Below, piece after piece: positions 1-5,336 of a stretch of 8,494 nucleotides of DNA. The translations under genes and the position numbers were made by a program. The notes under the pieces were generated by a model that had not been told where the DNA came from, made no database searches, and saw only the letters and a program-made list of their open reading frames with translations. This DNA comes from an uncultured Dehalococcoidia bacterium (GTDB taxonomy: Bacteria; Chloroflexota; Dehalococcoidia; Lucifugimonadales; GCA-2712585): assembly GCA_913052045.1 (NCBI GenBank), contig CAJXDJ010000030.1, positions 1-8,494 on the forward strand, in the 5' to 3' direction. Position 1 is the first letter of the stretch. Each line of letters starts with the position of its first letter.

Positions 1-454
1 AGTGACTGTACTGAGGATTCATCTTCTCAGATACCTGGCTCTGACCGTAAGGTATCGTGTACTGTTCGTTCTGAGGAGGAACAGCTATCACGAGTTGCGG
101 CTTAACTGGTACGGCTACCACGTGCGGAGCTTCGGTAGCTACTGGAGCTGCCGTTGCGTCCACTTTGGGAGCCTTGGGTGCCAAAACAATTGTTGCAGTT
201 GGGGCCGGTGCATGGGCTTCTATCTCAACTTCGACGATTTTCTCGACGATCTTTTCGACTTCTACCTCCACCACAACCTCTTTTTCTACCTCAACTTCTA
301 CAATCTTCTCAACTTCTACAATTTTCTCTACCACCACAGGGGCGGCTGCAGGTTCGGCATCATCGCCACAGGCCAAGATCAGTAATGATAATATCATTAG
401 ACCGGCCAGTGACAGGTAGGCACTCCTGCTTATGAGTTTATGAACCATTTCCAC
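1..454 (-). CDS. Secreted lipoprotein with Val/Glu stalk, probable ABC-transporter solute-binding protein (5' part only)
   Basis: Reading the minus strand from 454, the frame is open to the window edge, so about 151 residues are seen and the C-terminus is missing. A GTG start at 454-452 has GGAGG seven bases upstream. An in-frame ATG two codons later (448-446) would put GGAGG thirteen bases away, so I prefer GTG. Residues 4-28 form a lipoprotein signal: basic start (HKLISR), hydrophobic core, then ILAC with Cys29 as the lipidated residue. Residues 40-79 are an alternating Val/Ile-Glu-Lys stalk (EKIVEV units), followed by an Ala/Pro/Val-rich linker (about 80-120) and the start of a domain around KPQLVIAVPP. 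This layout is typical of Chloroflexota extracellular solute-binding lipoproteins, often the family 5 (peptide/nickel type) proteins. The binding domain itself lies mostly outside the window, so the substrate and the exact family are inference. Its own promoter is upstream at 538-567. Confidence 0.8.
   Translation of the reverse strand, partial: MEMVHKLISRSAYLSLAGLMILSLLILACGDDAEPAAAPVVVEKIVEVEKIVEVEVEKEVVVEVEVEKIVEKIVEVEIEAHAPAPTATIVLAPKAPKVDATAAPVATEAPHVVAVPVKPQLVIAVPPQNEQYTIPYGQSQVSEKMNPQYSH
218..337 (-). repeat. Imperfect tandem repeats encoding the EKIVEV stalk of the lipoprotein
   Basis: Two adjacent 18-base units (293-310 and 311-328) differ at a single base and each encodes Glu-Lys-Ile-Val-Glu-Val. 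A diverged third copy lies at 227-244, and the DNA between them keeps the same alternating Val/Glu codon pattern. The region encodes residues 40-79 of the lipoprotein, probably an extended spacer between the membrane anchor and the binding domain. Repeats of this kind can change length by slippage. Confidence 0.7.
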
Positions 455-461
455 TAACTCA

Positions 462-466
462 CCTCC
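462..466 (-). promoter_or_regulatory. Ribosome binding site that decides the lipoprotein start
   Basis: GGAGG on the minus strand stands seven bases before the GTG at 454 and thirteen before the in-frame ATG at 448. The spacing favours the GTG start. Confidence 0.6.
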
Positions 467-537
467 AATTTCACGAACTTGTGCTATACAATAAATGGAT
501 TTCATACAACACACACCTATACCTAAAATAGGGTCTT

Positions 538-567
538 ATAGTAATGGAGCAATTTTCCCTTTGTCAA
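538..567 (-). promoter_or_regulatory. Sigma-70-like promoter of the lipoprotein gene
   Basis: On the minus strand, TTGACA (567-562) is followed after 18 bases by TACTAT (543-538), which matches the TATAAT consensus at four of six positions. Transcription would begin near 531, leaving a leader of about 75 bases before the GTG start at 454. The rest of the 455-747 gap holds no open frame I would support. Confidence 0.45.
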
Positions 568-716
568 TCCCTAGTTTGGCGACGGAACAATGCGTAGTTT
601 TGATTAAAGTGGTACGAAATCAGTAACGATTGGCAAACTACATAGGCAAAACCCTAATTAATGCTTGATTGCATAGGTATTACGTTGAGCTGCGAGGATT
701 ATTTATGCTTTTGAAT

Positions 717-733
717 TCGATGAGTTACATCGA
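717..733 (-). other. Small hairpin just after the amidase stop codon
   Basis: TCGATG and CATCGA form a perfect six-base stem around a five-base loop, fifteen bases past the amidase stop codon. No run of T follows in the direction of transcription, so it does not qualify as a standard intrinsic terminator. It could still protect the 3' end of the mRNA. Confidence 0.25.
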
Positions 734-747
734 GGTAGTAGGTTAAC

Positions 748-2169
748 CTAGAACTCAGGCCTGCGTGTCGTCCATCCTGACGCTTGTTCATAGGCGAACG
801 CGGCTCTTAGTACGATATCGTCCTGATGGGGTTTCCCAGCAATCTGTAGGCCTATTGGTAGGCCTGTTTTTGTGAAGCCGCAAGGGATTGTCACCGCTGG
901 AAATCCGTTTTGGTCGCAAGGACGAGTATAGGTAGGAACAAAATTTTCTACTTTATCGACCTTAGTTCCCACTTTGATCTCTCTAGAACCTATAGGAAAT
1001 GCTGCCATTTGTAAGGTTGGGCCTACTATAACGTCTGCCTGGTCAAAGACTTTTCTGCTGTTTTTAGTGTATCGCAGTCTCCATTGTTGAGCTAGTAAAT
1101 AGTCTGCAGCAGACATGAATAGTCCGGCTTGGATTCTGGGATATTTGTATAAAACATCATCAATTAGTGGGTCCCCGGAAGTACGGGCCATTTTGGCGTG
1201 AATATTAGAGGCTTCGGAAATCGAAATGAGGTGTCCAAAACTTACGGATTCATATATGTCAGGCCACGAGACGTTTTTTATCGTAGCTCCCAGATCGGCC
1301 ATCAGGTCGATGGCTTTCAGGACCGATTCCTTGACTTCTGTGTCTAAAGGAACGTCCCAGAATTCGTTTGCCACTCCTACTGTATAACTTTCTATTCCCT
1401 TCTTCAGGTTTACCAGGCAATCGGGAGGGTTCCCTCTCGTCGATGATGGGTCCTGAGGGTCAAATCCGCTAATAGCGTTCATGACTAGTGCAGCGTCAGT
1501 TACGGTCCGTACCATTGGTCCACAGTGATCTAAACTAAAGGCTAGTGGGGTCACACCATATCGACTGACCAATCCATATGTTGGTTTATGTCCTACAATT
1601 CCGCAAAAAGACGCTGGTATACGAATGGATCCACCAGTATCCGATCCCATGGTAACGGTGCACTGGCCACTTGCCGCGGCTGTGCCTGAACCGCTACTAG
1701 AGCCGCCGGGTATCATCCGTATATCCCACGGATTCTTGGCGGACCCATAAAATTCGTTCTTTCCTGTGCCACTCATTGCGAGTGGGGCCAGATTGAGTTT
1801 TCCGGTTAGGATGGCACCGGCAGATTTAAGTCTAGCTGCTACAGTACTGTCGTAATCAGGTACAAACTGGTCGTGTACTTTTATTCCTGAAGTATTGCGT
1901 ATTCCCTTGACATAATATAAGTCTTTAAGTCCCATAGAGATACCATGGAGAGGGCCCTTATATCGTTCCTCTATTATGTCTGTCTCAGCGATTTTTGCTT
2001 CTGCTAGAGCCTGTTCTCCTGTTATCGTTATAAAGGAATTTAGTTTGTCTTCAGTAGCCGATATTCTGTCTAGTTGGGCTTGAATATATTCTACGGGAGA
2101 AACTGTTTTTGATCGAAATAGATCGGATAGTTGTTCGATGGTGGCGAAACAGAGATCTTGCGGGCTCAT
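748..2169 (-). CDS. Amidase-signature family hydrolase (stand-alone, GatA-like)
   Basis: The 473-residue product is a full-length member of the amidase-signature family, cytoplasmic serine hydrolases that cleave carboxamides (R-CO-NH2 to acid plus ammonia) or related amide bonds. The whole Ser-cisSer-Lys triad is visible: Lys82 in GLKDLYY, cis-Ser157 in PGGSSSGSG and the nucleophile Ser181 in GSDTGGSIR. The 24-residue spacing between the two serines is the same as in GatA and malonamidase. The region after it (GIVGHKPTYGLVSRYGV) and the C-terminal GLPIGLQIAGKP stretch are also family-typical. No gatB or gatC lies nearby, so it is more likely a catabolic or detoxifying amidase than the glutaminase subunit of a tRNA amidotransferase, although automated annotation may call it GatA. 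The ATG start has AGGAG six bases upstream. It follows the DUF35 gene by 93 bases and may be cotranscribed with it. The substrate cannot be predicted. Confidence 0.93.
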   Translation of the reverse strand: MSPQDLCFATIEQLSDLFRSKTVSPVEYIQAQLDRISATEDKLNSFITITGEQALAEAKIAETDIIEERYKGPLHGISMGLKDLYYVKGIRNTSGIKVHDQFVPDYDSTVAARLKSAGAILTGKLNLAPLAMSGTGKNEFYGSAKNPWDIRMIPGGSSSGSGTAAASGQCTVTMGSDTGGSIRIPASFCGIVGHKPTYGLVSRYGVTPLAFSLDHCGPMVRTVTDAALVMNAISGFDPQDPSSTRGNPPDCLVNLKKGIESYTVGVANEFWDVPLDTEVKESVLKAIDLMADLGATIKNVSWPDIYESVSFGHLISISEASNIHAKMARTSGDPLIDDVLYKYPRIQAGLFMSAADYLLAQQWRLRYTKNSRKVFDQADVIVGPTLQMAAFPIGSREIKVGTKVDKVENFVPTYTRPCDQNGFPAVTIPCGFTKTGLPIGLQIAGKPHQDDIVLRAAFAYEQASGWTTRRPEF

Positions 2170-2198
2170 GGTTGACTCCTAACTTTCATGTAGAGTAC

Positions 2199-2212
2199 GG
2201 TCGTTGTCGACC
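2199..2212 (-). other. GC-rich dyad in the amidase leader
   Basis: GGTCG-TTGT-CGACC is a perfect five-base inverted repeat with a four-base loop. It lies 30-43 bases before the amidase start codon and could be an mRNA leader hairpin or a protein-binding site. No T-run follows it, so it is not a clear terminator. Confidence 0.25.
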
Positions 2213-2262
2213 CTAGCTTAGAATCATGCAATGTATTTGACAACTAAGCCTTTCTTTTAGCT

Positions 2263-2679
2263 CTAAGCAGATTTTGTGATAGGTCTGAAGAAAGGTACGG
2301 ATATTTCGGAGTTTGCGCTCACGAAAGTTACCTCTACTTTCATTCCTATTGTGACGTCAAAGGGATCACAGTCTACGATGTTTGTAAAGAGTTTGACCCC
2401 TTCGTCGAGTTCGACTAAAGCTAGTACATAGGGGCCATCATCGAATCCTGGAGTCCGATTCTGCCTTGTTATAGTGAAGGTCCACACAGTTCCCTTTCCA
2501 CTCGATGCGACCCAGTTCATCTTTCCGCCAGGAGTCATCGTGTTAATTGATCGTGGATACCATTGAAAACCCCCGGTGGCCTCGTCTTGTTGCAGGAGAA
2601 GTTTTCCTTCTCGGCACCCATTCCAAAATGGCATCGTTTCCCCTGGAATAGTTGGTAATGGTCGTTTCCATTCGTTCAT
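2263..2679 (-). CDS. DUF35 OB-fold protein, partner of the adjacent thiolase-like protein, without zinc-ribbon cysteines
   Basis: This 138-residue protein has the DUF35 layout: an N-terminal helix (about 10-28, PFWNGCREGKLLLQ), the position of a rubredoxin-like zinc ribbon (about 30-53) and an OB-fold (about 54-132, starting at SGKGTVWTFTITR). DUF35 proteins bind thiolase-like partners, for example in the archaeal thiolase/HMG-CoA synthase complex and in the steroid side-chain aldolase Ltp2-ChsH2, where they help hold acyl-CoA. The usual CxxC...CxxC ribbon is absent. By my alignment to the family pattern the four cysteines are replaced by Asp32, Thr35, Asn46 and Thr49, although the surrounding FQWYPR is kept. 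The only cysteines are Cys22 and Cys104. The ATG directly abuts the thiolase stop (TAAATG), and AGGAAGGG inside the last thiolase codons is its ribosome binding site, so translation is probably coupled. The family call is strong; the partner reaction is inferred. Confidence 0.85.
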   Translation of the reverse strand: MNEWKRPLPTIPGETMPFWNGCREGKLLLQQDEATGGFQWYPRSINTMTPGGKMNWVASSGKGTVWTFTITRQNRTPGFDDGPYVLALVELDEGVKLFTNIVDCDPFDVTIGMKVEVTFVSANSEISVPFFRPITKSA

Positions 2680-3861
2680 TTAATCCCTTCCTAAAATGAC
2701 TGTTCCGCCACTGTGACGCGAAGCTAGTGTTCCTCCAGTGCCATGTACCAATGCTAGTTTGCAGTTGGGTACCTGACGAGGACTGGAAACAAATTGATGT
2801 CTAAGTTGTCTAGTAGCCTCTAACAGGAGAAAAATTCCTCTCATCCCTGGATGGTTTGATGAAAGCCCTCCCCCATCTGTGTTTATCGGAAGTTCTCCAC
2901 CCAGCTGAATTCTTCCGTTTGAGACAAAATCTCCTCCCTCTCCAACTTTACAGAACCCCAGGGCTTCAAGGGTCATAAGAACGGTAATGGTGAATGAATC
3001 GTAAATCATCGCCATATCGATGTCTTTGTGTGTGACCCCTGCCATTTCCAAGGCAGGGCCACCAGTTTGAAATGGTGCTATTTGCATGAGGTCTCTTTTC
3101 CCTGCCCCTTGGTGTGCTAACGCTTCCGCTTGACCTAGTACCCAGACGGGAATTTGCCTACAGTTACGTGCTACCTCTCGAGAGGTTAAGACCAGGGCTC
3201 CACCCCCGTCGGTGATCACGCAGCAGTCCAGTAGATGAAGCGGGTCCGAGATTACGCGTGAGCTAGTTACAGTATCTATAGTTATTGGATCCCTATAGAG
3301 GGCATGAGGATTGTGCCCTGCATGTTTTCTCATGGCGACAGCGATTTCTGCTAACTGTTCGGATGTTGTCCCATATAAATGCATATGCCTTTGCGCGAGC
3401 ATTGCGTAAAGGCCCACAGTGGTAAAGCCATATAATTCCTCGAAGCTGTCTGGTGATGGTGCCAATGTTGGTGGCCCTAATCTAGCAGCTCCGCCAGTGC
3501 CAATTGATATGCCTCCTGATCGTGCTAGGGTGCTGTAGGTTATTACAGCCACGTTTATACGTTTGGTTGCTATTGCGTTTATAGCATGGCCGAGATGAAA
3601 CTCGAACGATGCTCCTCCCACACTGGTGTCGTCCACGTATCTCGGGTATATATCGAGGTAATCAGCGAGAGGAAGAGATGGCATACGTATTCCCATCGAT
3701 GATGAAAAGAGGCCATCCACATCTTTCTTTTCCAAACCTGCATCCTCTAACGCTTTGAGCACACTCTCCGCTTGGATAGCCAGCTCGCTTTTATCTGGGG
3801 CGAACCTAGCAGGGTGCTCATGTATTCCTACAATTGCCGCAGCTTTTCGCAGATCTGTCAT
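2680..3861 (-). CDS. Thiolase-like (SCP-x/Ltp2-type) acyl-CoA protein lacking the nucleophilic cysteine
   Basis: The 393-residue product has the thiolase fold in order: AAIVGIHEHP near the N-terminus, the DDTSVGGASFE loop at 78-87, DCCVITDGGGALVL at 212-225, IYDSFTI at 286-292, NTDGGGLSSNHPGMRG at 327-342 and a C-terminal HGTGGTLASRHSG. It belongs to the sterol-carrier-protein-x-like thiolases found next to DUF35 genes. The active-site Cys of true thiolases, expected in the 81-84 loop, is replaced by Gly/Ala, and the second catalytic Cys near the C-terminus is His373 by alignment. His337 is kept. Relatives with this pattern, such as Ltp2, are aldolases that split CoA thioesters, so retro-aldol cleavage or an acyl-binding role is more likely than thiolysis. 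The ATG start has GGAG five bases upstream. The gene has its own promoter at 3899-3928 and is followed without a gap by its DUF35 partner. The substrate is unknown. Confidence 0.87.
   Translation of the reverse strand: MTDLRKAAAIVGIHEHPARFAPDKSELAIQAESVLKALEDAGLEKKDVDGLFSSSMGIRMPSLPLADYLDIYPRYVDDTSVGGASFEFHLGHAINAIATKRINVAVITYSTLARSGGISIGTGGAARLGPPTLAPSPDSFEELYGFTTVGLYAMLAQRHMHLYGTTSEQLAEIAVAMRKHAGHNPHALYRDPITIDTVTSSRVISDPLHLLDCCVITDGGGALVLTSREVARNCRQIPVWVLGQAEALAHQGAGKRDLMQIAPFQTGGPALEMAGVTHKDIDMAMIYDSFTITVLMTLEALGFCKVGEGGDFVSNGRIQLGGELPINTDGGGLSSNHPGMRGIFLLLEATRQLRHQFVSSPRQVPNCKLALVHGTGGTLASRHSGGTVILGRD
2685..2692 (-). promoter_or_regulatory. Ribosome binding site for the DUF35 gene inside the thiolase 3' end
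   Basis: AGGAAGGG lies within the last codons of the thiolase-like gene, five bases before the ATG at 2679, which itself touches the thiolase TAA. Ribosomes finishing the first gene reach this site, so the two proteins are probably made in matched amounts, as expected for subunits of one complex. Confidence 0.6.
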
Positions 3862-3898
3862 TGATTCTCCTCGGCACGTGTTTTGGTAGACGGATTGT

Positions 3899-3928
3899 AA
3901 TGTAAGGTTGAGGGATAGTAGGTGTCAA
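3899..3928 (-). promoter_or_regulatory. Sigma-70-like promoter of the thiolase/DUF35 operon
   Basis: On the minus strand TTGACA (3928-3923) and TACATT (3904-3899, four of six matches to TATAAT) are separated by 18 bases. Transcription would start near 3892, about 30 bases before the thiolase ATG. This suggests that the thiolase, DUF35 and perhaps amidase genes can be transcribed separately from the formamidase gene. Confidence 0.45.
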
Positions 3929-3971
3929 GCTTGTGAATTCTTCCAAATAAATATGTTGTTTGGGACTAATC

Positions 3972-3989
3972 TAATTTTGGCGAAAATTA
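3972..3989. other. AT-rich inverted repeat upstream of the thiolase promoter
   Basis: TAATTTT-GGCG-AAAATTA is a perfect seven-base inverted repeat with a four-base centre. It lies between the formamidase stop and the thiolase promoter, about 80-97 bases upstream of the predicted transcription start. It could be an activator site or a weak hairpin after the formamidase gene; no T-run makes it a clear terminator in either direction. Confidence 0.3.
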
Positions 3990-4007
3990 TGCGATTGGTC
4001 CTTTTTG

Positions 4008-5117
4008 CTAATCTATAAAGATTCCTTCCGGAAGTATTGCGGAAACTACGTAATTAGGCACGTCTACTACATTGCTGATTTTGAGATCTACTGCCACGCT
4101 ACATATGACATATGACTGATCTTTGGTCCACCCCCTCTCTTGAAGTAGATCTATCATGTTGATTAGTGCATTACGGGCGGCAAGTGTTAGATTTTCCCCA
4201 TCGTTAAATCCGTCGGAGGTAATGGGCATTCCCATCGTGGCTATAAAGCTTTGCGGGACCCCCCATTTAGGATCCACAAAATAATCATTCCTACTAAATC
4301 TAGGCCATCTGATATTCTTACTTCTTGCTTCATCTCGGTGAAGTTTAAAGCGTACTACGCAGCTTGCACCCATTTCTATGGCAGTCACACAGACTTCACC
4401 GTCACCCTGTGCGAAATGTCCGTCACCAGTGGAAAAAAGCGCTCCATCAACTGATACCGGAAGAAAAAGTTTGGATCCCTTGGTCAACTGTTTTACATCG
4501 AAATTGCCCCCAGATTCTCTTGGTGGCAAGGTTGATAGTCCTGTATTAGCTATATCTTGATTGGTAGGTACAGCTCCTTGAGGATTTGGAGGGACGCACA
4601 TGCCGCCCTTATCTATTAGTTCTTGTTCTCGTCTTGTCCAGATTATTAGTTCGGATGGCGATGGAGCTACTCCGGATACACCCATAAAAGAGGCGCCAGG
4701 AATCCGTACCCCCGGGATTTGGTCTGAGTAGGCCCATTCCTCGGAAATAGACCAGTGGACTAAAAACGGGTCAACAAAGATATCTCTCAGGAAACCGAAT
4801 CCTGGCATTATCGCGCTGAATCCATAGTTTTGAGGAATGACATCTAGAAATTCCACCTCTAAAAGGTCTCCTGGTTTAGCCCCACTTACGTAAACAGGCC
4901 CTGTGAGCGGGTGTACCCGACCTGCGTCGGCATTCAAGATAGTCGAATTTGTAGAACTTGGTTGAAACTGACCGTCCAAAGCATCTCTCGTTTCTAAAAG
5001 GACTTCTTCTCCTTCTAGGACTTCTATCTTCGGTTCAATATAGGGGTGCCATCTATTGTGTCCGGTATGAGCCTCTTCTTTTAGGGGTTTATTCCGGTCT
5101 ATGGTAATGCTTTTCAC
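4008..5117 (-). CDS. Acetamidase/formamidase family hydrolase
   Basis: The 369-residue cytoplasmic protein belongs to the FmdA/AmdA family, which hydrolyses formamide or short aliphatic amides to the acid and ammonia. Family landmarks are the N-terminal beta-rich part with a DGQ motif (48-50), GPVYVSGAKPGDLLEVE (73-89), PRESGGNFDVKQLTKGS (199-215), the signature GDGHFAQGDGE (231-241) and the C-terminal DLKISNVVDVPNYVVSA (344-360). It is slightly shorter than the roughly 400-residue FmdA type but covers the family end to end. The start is a GTG with a run of five G four bases upstream; the frame has no ATG, GTG or TTG between it and the preceding in-frame stop. A promoter with a palindrome over its -10 lies at 5169-5197. 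The gene diverges from mrpA and precedes the thiolase-like gene by 146 bases. Preference for formamide, acetamide or a larger amide cannot be told from the sequence. Confidence 0.9.
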   Translation of the reverse strand: MKSITIDRNKPLKEEAHTGHNRWHPYIEPKIEVLEGEEVLLETRDALDGQFQPSSTNSTILNADAGRVHPLTGPVYVSGAKPGDLLEVEFLDVIPQNYGFSAIMPGFGFLRDIFVDPFLVHWSISEEWAYSDQIPGVRIPGASFMGVSGVAPSPSELIIWTRREQELIDKGGMCVPPNPQGAVPTNQDIANTGLSTLPPRESGGNFDVKQLTKGSKLFLPVSVDGALFSTGDGHFAQGDGEVCVTAIEMGASCVVRFKLHRDEARSKNIRWPRFSRNDYFVDPKWGVPQSFIATMGMPITSDGFNDGENLTLAARNALINMIDLLQERGWTKDQSYVICSVAVDLKISNVVDVPNYVVSAILPEGIFID

Positions 5118-5168
5118 AATGCCCCCACGTAAACCTTGGATTGAAACATTTTAGTAAACAATTAAGGG

Positions 5169-5197
5169 ATCGTAGCGACGCTACCGAATGGTGTCAA
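5169..5197 (-). promoter_or_regulatory. Sigma-70-like promoter of the formamidase gene
   Basis: On the minus strand TTGACA (5197-5192) and TACGAT (5174-5169, four of six matches) are 17 bases apart, preceded by a T-rich stretch that could act as an UP-like element. Transcription would begin near 5162, giving a leader of about 45 bases before the GTG at 5117. Confidence 0.5.
5172..5184. promoter_or_regulatory. Candidate operator overlapping the formamidase promoter
   Basis: GTAGCG-A-CGCTAC is a perfect 13-base inverted repeat with a one-base centre. It covers the upstream half of the -10 element and part of the spacer of the formamidase promoter, a position where a bound repressor would block RNA polymerase. 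No regulator gene is in the window, so the binding protein is unknown. Confidence 0.4.
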
Positions 5198-5330
5198 GAA
5201 AAAAATGGCATCGAATTTCTCGAGGTTTTAGTATCAACTTTCGCTGTACGCTGCGGGCCAGTGTCTTTTTACCTATGCATGGTCCCTGATAAACTATCTG
5301 GTACAGCATAGCAAAATTTCACCTTGGCTA

Positions 5331-5336
5331 AGAGGA
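5331..5336 (+). promoter_or_regulatory. Ribosome binding site placed unusually close to the mrpA start
   Basis: AGAGGA touches the ATG at 5337 directly, leaving almost no spacer. No ATG, GTG or TTG occurs in frame between the preceding stop (5229-5231) and this ATG, and the protein reads as a normal MrpA from here. The start therefore seems right, but initiation may be weak. Confidence 0.4.

Noticed and set aside
2..435. Plus-strand open frames rich in Ser/Thr or aromatic residues opposite the lipoprotein gene
   Set aside because: They are antisense to a frame with a lipobox, a good ribosome binding site and a promoter. Their repetitive composition is the complement of the EKIVEV codons.
739..750. 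Perfect 12-base palindrome TAGGTTAACCTA overlapping the amidase stop codon
   Set aside because: It is short, AT-rich, without a loop or T-run and not near a promoter, so chance is the simplest explanation.
748..2169. Amidase as GatA, the glutaminyl-tRNA amidotransferase subunit A
   Set aside because: The catalytic motifs match, but no gatB or gatC is nearby and the neighbours are catabolic, so a stand-alone amidase is the better call without a phylogeny.
2215..2243. Possible amidase promoter TTGTCA-17-TAAGCT on the minus strand
   Set aside because: The -10 hexamer matches the consensus at only three positions, too weak to list beside the other promoters. Read-through from the thiolase/DUF35 unit is equally likely.
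4251..4560. Short plus-strand open frames within the formamidase gene
   Set aside because: They are antisense to a strongly recognisable family signature and have no recognisable domains of their own.
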